A program made the translations under genes and the position numbers. DNA of 64,000 nt from Roseateles sp. DAIF2 (GTDB taxonomy: Bacteria; Pseudomonadota; Gammaproteobacteria; Burkholderiales; Burkholderiaceae_C), in contig NZ_CP049919.1 of the NCBI RefSeq assembly GCF_015624425.1, positions 3,348,001 to 3,412,000 of the forward strand, given 5' to 3'. Positions within the stretch are counted from its first letter, which is position 1, and each line of letters starts with the position of its first letter. This document shows positions 58,961 to 64,000 of this stretch, piece by piece. The notes beneath the pieces are model-generated. The model was given only the letters and a program-made list of their open reading frames with translations. It searched no databases and was not told where the DNA came from.

Positions 58961-59407
58961 ATGTTGACCATCACCGTAGACAGCGGTTCGGTAGCCGCGG
59001 TGCTCTCCAAACTGCGGCGGCGTTTGGACGACCTCACGCCGGCTATGGCCAGCATCGGCCAGGAATTGGAAAGCCGGGTCAGCGGTCGCTTTGAGACTGA
59101 GACCGACCCATTCGGCCAGCCGTGGGAACCCTGGGCGCAGTCCACGATAGAGAGCTACCCGGCGGACGGCAACTATCGAATCCTGGACCGGTATGGCGAC
59201 ATGCTGTCCAGCCTGAACTACCGTGCCACCGCGGCCAGTGTCCGTGTCGGCTTCGGTCAGCCCTACGCGGCCTTCCACGAATGGGGCACCGAGTACATGC
59301 CGCGCCGCGGTTTGTTGATGGGCGACCCGGACGACGGTACATTGGCCCCGGACGACGAGACGGCGGTGCTCGATATCCTCAGCACTTTCCTCGACCCAGC
59401 GGCGTAG
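58961..59407 (+). CDS. Phage virion morphogenesis protein (Mu gpG-like)
   Basis: A 148-residue protein with the gpG/tail-completion pattern: LRRRLDDLTPAMASIGQELE, RFETETDPFGQPWEPWAQST, then YAAFHEWGTEYMPRRGLLMG with a conserved Arg-Gly. In Mu gpG is needed for head-tail joining. The 98-base gap before it holds AAATTATAG-type AT sequence but no clear promoter. It is the last phage gene on the right; the element ends within the following 170 bases. Confidence 0.85.
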   Translation: MLTITVDSGSVAAVLSKLRRRLDDLTPAMASIGQELESRVSGRFETETDPFGQPWEPWAQSTIESYPADGNYRILDRYGDMLSSLNYRATAASVRVGFGQPYAAFHEWGTEYMPRRGLLMGDPDDGTLAPDDETAVLDILSTFLDPAA

Positions 59408-59577
59408 CTGCTGCGGCGTCGACCAGTTTTCGCCACAGGAAACACATTTTTCTAGGCCGTCCCGTTTTTTCCGGACCCATTCCGCAGAGTCCCGGATTTA
59501 TCGCGCCGGCCCACCTGTGGATATCTCACCTCCGGTCAACCCTCCTGCGCCCAGGCCTTCACGAACGCCAACGCACA

Positions 59578-59607
59578 AAGAAAAAAGCCAGGCACGAGGC
59601 CTGGCTT
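59578..59607 (-). terminator. Rho-independent terminator of flagellin 3
   Basis: Stem AAGCCAGGC/GCCTGGCTT, loop ACGAG, then six T on the minus strand. It is the same structure as after flagellins 1 and 2 and marks host sequence, so the right prophage end lies between 59407 and here. The 170 bases in between hold no gene. Confidence 0.9.
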
Positions 59608-59640
59608 CTAGATCGAAGGCCCCACGGGCCGCGATGGTGT

Positions 59641-60480
59641 TTACTGCAGCAGCGACATGACCAGGCCGGACATGCTGTTGCTCTGCTTGAGCATCGAGGA
59701 CGAAGCCTGCATCAGCATCTGCTTGGTGGTCATGTTGGAGGTTTCGGTCGCGTAGTCCACGTCCATGATGCGGCCCTTGGCCTGCGAGACGTTGGTGCTC
59801 ATGTTCTGCAAGTTGTTGTAGACATGGTCCAGACGGTTCGCGCCGGCGCCCAGCTTGGAGCGGGCGGCACCGACCGACTTCAGCACGGTGTTGGCCAGGT
59901 CGATGGCGTTGTTGGCATCGGTGCTGTTGCCGAAGGCATTGCCCTTCAGCGCGGTGATGTCGGTGGAGACCTGCTTGACCTCGGTGTCGGCCTTGAAGTC
60001 GTACTTTTCGGCCTTGTCCGAACCGATCTGGAAGGTCACCGCACCGGCGCCCAGCTTGCCGGTCGCGCCCAGCAGGGCCTGGCCGCCGAACTTGGTGTTC
60101 GTCGTGATGTTTTCCAGTTCCAGGGCCAGATCGTCGAACTCGGCCTTCATCGCGGTCAGGTCGTCGGTGGTGGCCGTGCCGCTGGCGCCTTCGGTAGCCA
60201 GATCCTTCATGCGCAGCACGATGTTGCTGACTTCGTCCAGCGCGCCTTCGGCGGTCTGCAGCATCGAGATGCCGTTTTGCGTGTTGCGCTGGGCCACGCC
60301 CATGCCGCGGGTCTGAGCGTTCAGTCGCGTGGCGATCTGCAGGCCGGCGGCGTCGTCCATCGCGGAGTTGACGCGGAAACCGGTGCCCAGACGGGTCATC
60401 GAGGTCGACAGGGCGCTTTGCGTCTTGCCCAGCGAACCTTGGGTGGACAGAGCGGCGGCATTGGTGTGCAGGCTCAACAT
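59641..60480 (-). CDS. fliC: Flagellin, lateral type, copy 3
   Basis: A 279-residue flagellin. Its central segment (KADTEVKQVSTDITALKGNA) differs from both others. By diagnostic bases it is a mosaic: leader and first roughly 57 codons follow copy 2 (GTCTGAG, GCCCAGCGAACC), codons about 62-150 follow copy 1 (GTTTTGCGTGTTG, GGTAGCCAG), and the 3' end is again closer to copy 2. This suggests gene conversion within the array. Start at 60480; longer upstream frames would remove the conserved MLSLHTNAAALS start. Own promoter and terminator. Confidence 0.95.
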   Translation of the reverse strand: MLSLHTNAAALSTQGSLGKTQSALSTSMTRLGTGFRVNSAMDDAAGLQIATRLNAQTRGMGVAQRNTQNGISMLQTAEGALDEVSNIVLRMKDLATEGASGTATTDDLTAMKAEFDDLALELENITTNTKFGGQALLGATGKLGAGAVTFQIGSDKAEKYDFKADTEVKQVSTDITALKGNAFGNSTDANNAIDLANTVLKSVGAARSKLGAGANRLDHVYNNLQNMSTNVSQAKGRIMDVDYATETSNMTTKQMLMQASSSMLKQSNSMSGLVMSLLQ

Positions 60481-60549
60481 GATGGGGTCACTCCTGGTGG
60501 GTTTGTCTGCGTGGCGGGCAGTCATTCCTACCTGCCCTCACCGACACAG

Positions 60550-60575
60550 GGCGGCCCCCGGCCGGAGAACTTAAA
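60550..60575 (-). promoter_or_regulatory. Sigma-28-like promoter of flagellin 3
   Basis: TTTAAG, 13 bases, GGCCGCC on the minus strand, about 70 bases before the start codon, aligned with the promoters of copies 1 and 2. Confidence 0.65.
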
Positions 60576-60584
60576 TACCCGGGC

Positions 60585-60617
60585 AAAAATAAGGCGCCGC
60601 CCGCGGTGGACGGCGCC
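60585..60617 (-). terminator. Rho-independent terminator of the DegP/Q-like gene
   Basis: GGCGCCG/CGGCGCC stem with an 11-base loop followed by TTATTTTT on the minus strand, 34 bases after the protease stop. Confidence 0.85.
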
Positions 60618-60650
60618 AGGGCGGTACTAAGTCACGCCTGGATCAGGTTC

Positions 60651-62183
60651 TCAGCCCAGGCGCACCGGCAGGAAGATCTGCTGGCCGTCGCGCTGGACCA
60701 GCAGGGCCACCGATTTCTCGGCGCCGGCCACGACCGAGCGCACCTGCTCCACCGTCTTCACCGGCGTGCCGTTGACGGCCAGCAGCAGGTCGCCCGGCTG
60801 CACCCCGGCGCGCGCCGCCGCGCCGGCCACGTCCTCGACCAGCAGGCCCTCGGCCTGGCCGGCGCCGCGCTCATTGGGCTGCAGCGGCCGCAGCGCCAGG
60901 CCCAGCTTGCCGGCGGGCGTGCCCTCGTCGCGCTCGGCCTTGGCCAGGCCCTTCTTCTCGCCGGCATCGCCCAGCTTGGCGTTCAGGGTCTCGCGCTTGC
61001 CATGGCGCCAGACCTCCAACCGGGCCGATTCGCCGGGCAGCGACTGACCCAGCAGCGCCGGCAGGTCGTTGGAAGCGACGATGGCCTGCTCGTTGAACTT
61101 CAGAATCACGTCGCCCGCCTTCAGGCCGGCCTTGGCCGCCGGGCCGCCCTCCTCGACGCTGGAGACCAGCGCGCCGGCCGGCCGCTCCAGCTTGAAGGAA
61201 TCGGCGAAGGCCTGGTTGACGTCCTGGATCACCACGCCCAGGCGCGCATGCTGGGCCTTGCCGCCGTTCTGGATCTGCTGCTGCACGCGCTTGGCCACCT
61301 CGATCGGGATCGCGAAGGAGATGCCCTGGTAGCCGCCCGACTGGCTGTAGATCTGCGAGTTGATGCCGACCACCTCGCCGCGCGCATTGAACAGCGGGCC
61401 GCCCGAGTTGCCGGGGTTCACCGCCACATCGGTCTGGATGAAGGGCACATAGCTCTCGTCCGGCAGCGCGCGGCCCTTGGCGCTGACCACGCCGGCGCTG
61501 ACGCTGTTCTCGAAGCCGAAGGGCGAGCCGATCGCCAGCACCCATTCGCCGACGCGCAGGTCCTGCGTGCTGCCGAGCTTGAGCACCGGCAGGTTCTTGG
61601 CCTCGATCTTCAGCACCGCCACATCGGTCTTGGGATCGCTGCCCAGCACCTTGGCCGGGAACTCGCGCCTGTCGGTCAGCTTGACCGTCACCTCCTGGGC
61701 GTCGCGCACCACATGGGCATTGGTCAGGACGATGCCGTCCTCGCTGACGATGAAGCCCGAGCCCTGGCCGCGCACCGGCATCGAGCGCTCGCCGCCGGGC
61801 TGGCCCGGGATCTGGAAGCGCCGGAAGAACTGGTAGAACGGGTCGTACGGATCCAGCTGCGGCTGCTGCGCCTGCGCGCGGCGCGAGGTCTTGACCTGGC
61901 CGGTGACGCTGATGTTGACCACCGCCTGGCCATTGCGCGCGGTGATCTGGGCAAAGTCCGGCAAGGCCGCCGGCGCAATGGGCGCAACAGGTGCCGCCAC
62001 CGCCGCACCCTGCACCACCGGCGCCGCCGTGGCGGCCACGACGGCCGCAGCCGGCACCGCGGCCTCCGCGCCGCCCTTGGTCAGCGCCAGCGCGCCCATC
62101 GCGCCGCCACCCAGGCCCACCAGACCGGCCACGGTCAGGGCCCAGACCAGACGCTTGGCGGGAACCATCATTTCTGCTGCCAT
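60651..62183 (-). CDS. DegP/DegQ-type (HtrA) periplasmic serine protease
   Basis: A 510-residue protein. An N-terminal membrane segment or signal (about 12-34) is followed by an Ala/Pro linker, a trypsin-like domain with the catalytic triad (His in LTNAHVV, Asp in KTDVAVLK, Ser in PGNSGGPL) and two PDZ domains (AKAGLKAGDVILKFNEQ and ARAGVQPGDLLLAVNG). It degrades or refolds misfolded envelope proteins. ATG 62183 was chosen because GGAGG lies 9 bases upstream; an in-frame start at 62249 lacks a ribosome site. No sigma-E promoter is evident. Own terminator. Not obviously linked to flagella. Confidence 0.93.
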   Translation of the reverse strand: MAAEMMVPAKRLVWALTVAGLVGLGGGAMGALALTKGGAEAAVPAAAVVAATAAPVVQGAAVAAPVAPIAPAALPDFAQITARNGQAVVNISVTGQVKTSRRAQAQQPQLDPYDPFYQFFRRFQIPGQPGGERSMPVRGQGSGFIVSEDGIVLTNAHVVRDAQEVTVKLTDRREFPAKVLGSDPKTDVAVLKIEAKNLPVLKLGSTQDLRVGEWVLAIGSPFGFENSVSAGVVSAKGRALPDESYVPFIQTDVAVNPGNSGGPLFNARGEVVGINSQIYSQSGGYQGISFAIPIEVAKRVQQQIQNGGKAQHARLGVVIQDVNQAFADSFKLERPAGALVSSVEEGGPAAKAGLKAGDVILKFNEQAIVASNDLPALLGQSLPGESARLEVWRHGKRETLNAKLGDAGEKKGLAKAERDEGTPAGKLGLALRPLQPNERGAGQAEGLLVEDVAGAAARAGVQPGDLLLAVNGTPVKTVEQVRSVVAGAEKSVALLVQRDGQQIFLPVRLG

Positions 62184-62303
62184 CTTGAGAACCTCCGTTG
62201 AGAGAGAGAGAAAAGACATCGAATCGGATGGCGCCACTGTGGCAAACAAGACTTAGATGGCACTTAAACCGGGGACAGGCGCGGCGCCGCCCCGGGGCGG
62301 CAC

Positions 62304-62321
62304 CCTGTCTGTTGTGACAGG
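62304..62321. promoter_or_regulatory. Inverted repeat in the divergent protease/cyclase promoter region
   Basis: CCTGTC and GACAGG arms around TGTTGT, between two divergent genes, about 77 bases before the cyclase start. Possible operator; no regulator identified. The rest of 62184-62397 shows no gene. Confidence 0.3.
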
Positions 62322-62397
62322 TCGGCAGCGGTTCTTCTTGTGCCGGCGCGCGGGCCTGCCCAGAATGGGCGCCGGGTCCAACAACAAGGCAGGGCGG

Positions 62398-64000
62398 ATG
62401 TCCGAGGGCAGCAACGACTTCGTGCTGGACCATCAGGTCCGCGCGATTCTGGTGATCGATGTCGTGGAGTCGGTGCGCCTGGTGCAGCGCCCCGGCAGCC
62501 GCTTTGCCGAGCGCTGGACCCGCTTCGTGCGCGAGATGCGCGACGACTGCCTGCCGCGCTACGGCGGCCAGATGGTCAAGCATCTGGGCGACGGCATGCT
62601 GGTGCTGTTCGAGGACAGCCTGGACGCGGTCAATGCCGCGCTGGAGATGCACCGGCGCATCGAGCACAGCAACCGCGACATGCCCGAGGCCCTGCACATC
62701 CTGCTGCGCGCCGGCGTGGCGGTCGGCGAGATCGAGATCTCCGAGCTCGACGTATTCGGCGTCGAGGTCAACCAGGCCGTGCTGCTGGCGCGTCTGGCGC
62801 GCCCGGGCCAGACCGCCGTGCCGGCCATGGTGCGCGACCGTCTGGTGCATGGGCTGGACGCCGCGGTGGAGGACCTGGGCGACTGCTGGCTGCGCGACAT
62901 GCCGGACCCGGTGCGCACCTTCGTGCTGTCCCGCGCCGGCGAGGAACCCAGCGCCGGCCCGACCCCGACGCGGCTCAAGCCGCTGTGCCCGACGCTGGCG
63001 GTCGTGCCCTTCGCGACCACCGCCGGCAACGGCGCCCATGCCTTCCTGGGCGACTGCGTGGCCGACGAGATCATCGACGCGCTCTCGCGCAACCCCTCGC
63101 TGCGCGTGATCTCGCGCCTGTCCACCAGCGCCTTCCGCGGCCGCGCGGCGGCGCTGGACGGCATCCGTCACCATCTGCAGGCCGACCATGTGCTGTCCGG
63201 CCGGGTGCATCTGCTGGGCGACCGCATGCGCATCGCGCTGCAGCTGGTCGAGGCCGGCAACGCCACCGTGATCTGGTCCGGCGAGCACACCGGCAGCGCC
63301 GCCGGCGTGTTTGCCGGCACCGATGCGCTGGCCAATACGGTGGCGCGCGAGATCAGCCGCGCGCTGGCGGTGCGCTGCGTCGAGCGGGCCCGCTGCGAGC
63401 CGATGCCGACCCTGGCCAGCTACTGCCTGCTGATGGCCGCGGTGGGCCTGCTGCATGGCGCCAACCGGACCGAGTTCGAGCGCGCGCGGCAGATGCTCGA
63501 ATACCTGATCGAACGCGACCGACACCATCCCGCCCCCCATGCCTGGCTGGCCAAATGGCATGTGATGCGGGTCCAGCAGGGCTGGGGCCAGATGGAACGC
63601 GACTCGCAGCTGGCGCTGGAACACACCCGCCGCGCGCTGGAGCTGGACCCCGACTCGGCGCTGACCCTGGCGATCGACGGCTTTGTGCATTGCAATCTGC
63701 TGCGCGACCTGGACGGCGCCGCCCAGCGCTACGAGCGCGCGCTGGAGAGCAATCCCAACGAGCCGCTGGCCTGGCTGTTCCACGGCACCCTGCTGGCCTT
63801 CAAGGGCGAGGGCCAGCAGGCCCTGACCTTCACCCAGCGCGCGCTGGACCTCTCGCCGCTGGACCCGATGCGCTATTTCTTCGAATCCCTGTCCGCCACC
63901 GCCGCGCTGGCCGCCGGCCAATGGCAGCTGGCGATCGAGCGCGCCCAGCATTCGCTGCGCCTGAACCGCCACCACACGTCAACCCTAAGAGTGCTGACGA
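62398..64000 (+). CDS. Class III nucleotide cyclase-domain protein with TolB-like and TPR regions (5' part)
   Basis: 534 codons before the right edge, no stop. Residues 15-180 form a class III adenylate/guanylate cyclase homology domain (AILVIDVVESVRLV with the first metal Asp, KHLGDGMLVLFEDS with the second, and RAGVAVGEIEISELDVFGVE). Residues about 200-330 (LAVVPFATTAGNGAHAFLGD, DEIIDALSRNPSLRVISRLS) match the TolB-like module common in such proteins. TPR-like repeats follow (HTRRALELDPDSALTLAIDG, YERALESNPNEPLAWL). Activity and substrate are unknown. AGGG precedes the ATG. Confidence 0.85.
   Translation, partial: MSEGSNDFVLDHQVRAILVIDVVESVRLVQRPGSRFAERWTRFVREMRDDCLPRYGGQMVKHLGDGMLVLFEDSLDAVNAALEMHRRIEHSNRDMPEALHILLRAGVAVGEIEISELDVFGVEVNQAVLLARLARPGQTAVPAMVRDRLVHGLDAAVEDLGDCWLRDMPDPVRTFVLSRAGEEPSAGPTPTRLKPLCPTLAVVPFATTAGNGAHAFLGDCVADEIIDALSRNPSLRVISRLSTSAFRGRAAALDGIRHHLQADHVLSGRVHLLGDRMRIALQLVEAGNATVIWSGEHTGSAAGVFAGTDALANTVAREISRALAVRCVERARCEPMPTLASYCLLMAAVGLLHGANRTEFERARQMLEYLIERDRHHPAPHAWLAKWHVMRVQQGWGQMERDSQLALEHTRRALELDPDSALTLAIDGFVHCNLLRDLDGAAQRYERALESNPNEPLAWLFHGTLLAFKGEGQQALTFTQRALDLSPLDPMRYFFESLSATAALAAGQWQLAIERAQHSLRLNRHHTSTLRVLT

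Larger units (their letters stand above)
22270..59407. mobile_element. Mu-like transposable prophage (siphovirus-type tail)
   Basis: The span covers the outermost recognised phage genes; the true ends lie within 21814-22270 and 59407-59578. It holds a MuA-type DDE transposase with MuB-like ATPase, Gam-like, GemA and Mor, the head genes of Mu (gp27, gp28, gp29, gp30, gpG, protease I, capsid, gp36) and a long-tail module with a 906-residue tape measure in place of Mu's contractile tail. All essential modules are present and open; only the methylase is broken. It interrupts a host array of flagellin genes between copies 2 and 3. No integrase or tRNA attachment site is seen, as expected for a transposing phage. 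Confidence 0.93.

Noticed and set aside
60871-63975. Minus-strand open frame of 1034 codons opposite the protease and cyclase genes
   Set aside because: A shadow of high-GC coding on the plus strand and of the protease in another frame; low-complexity Ala/Gln/His/Arg composition, no motif.
1-64000. CRISPR arrays, tRNA or rRNA genes, insertion-sequence transposases
   Set aside because: None seen; the only transposase is the MuA-like one of the prophage.

Overview
The window is a high-GC chromosomal segment of a Burkholderiales-type betaproteobacterium. The lateral-type flagellar proteins and the codon use suggest the Rubrivivax/Roseateles/Leptothrix group; the genus cannot be fixed from sequence alone. 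It holds most of a secondary (lateral, 'Flag-2'-like) flagellar system, interrupted by a complete-looking Mu-like transposable prophage.

Host part 1 (1-21.9 kb). A leftward operon fliE-F-G-H-I-J-D-S-T-K (8478 down to the left edge) builds the MS ring, switch, export ATPase complex, cap, chaperones and hook-length ruler. A divergent rightward operon fliM-N-P-Q-R-flhB-flhA-fliB (9650-17218) builds the C-ring, the export gate and a flagellin lysine methylase. The 1.17-kb gap between them has no convincing gene, but on the minus strand it carries a well-preserved c-di-GMP-I (GEMM-I) riboswitch upstream of fliE. The transcriptional activator lafK, which occupies this place in classical lateral clusters, is absent. 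Further right are a composition-shifted gene for a phosphodiester-glycosidase (NAGPA) domain protein with an N-terminus like cargo of extracellular contractile injection systems, a FliK-like gene, and two of three near-identical small flagellin genes, each with its own terminator and a sigma-28-like promoter.

Prophage (about 22.2-59.5 kb, between flagellin copies 2 and 3). It has two arms diverging from a repressor/Ner control region near 49 kb. The left arm runs leftward: Ner-like protein, small early genes, MuA-like transposase, MuB-like ATPase, Gam-like protein, GemA, Mor, protease/scaffold, major capsid, head completion, tail tube, tape measure, long-tail (siphovirus-like) tip proteins, and a Dam-type methylase broken by one amber codon. 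The right arm runs rightward: XRE repressor, a lysogenic accessory segment, holin, endolysin, nested Rz/Rz1, small and large terminase, portal, minor head protein with a C-terminal nuclease-like domain, and gpG. In Mu the lysis-to-G block lies between Mor and protease I; here it is moved and inverted. A 14-base palindrome (GTAAAGCGCTTTAC and variants) lies just upstream of three late gene blocks on both arms and is a candidate site for the late activator.

The accessory segment (49.0-51.8 kb) is the best candidate for an undescribed system. The repressor tail and the next protein share an identical ten-residue motif with a RHIM-like VQIG core, written in mostly different codons. These are followed by a secreted DUF4124-like protein, three tandem microproteins with a shared Pro-rich basic tail, and a two-helix SLATT-like membrane protein. 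The arrangement resembles a prophage-borne signalling or superinfection-defence cassette; this is inference.

Host part 2 (59.5-64 kb): the third flagellin, a DegP/DegQ-type periplasmic protease, and the 5' part of a class III nucleotide cyclase/TPR protein that runs off the right edge.
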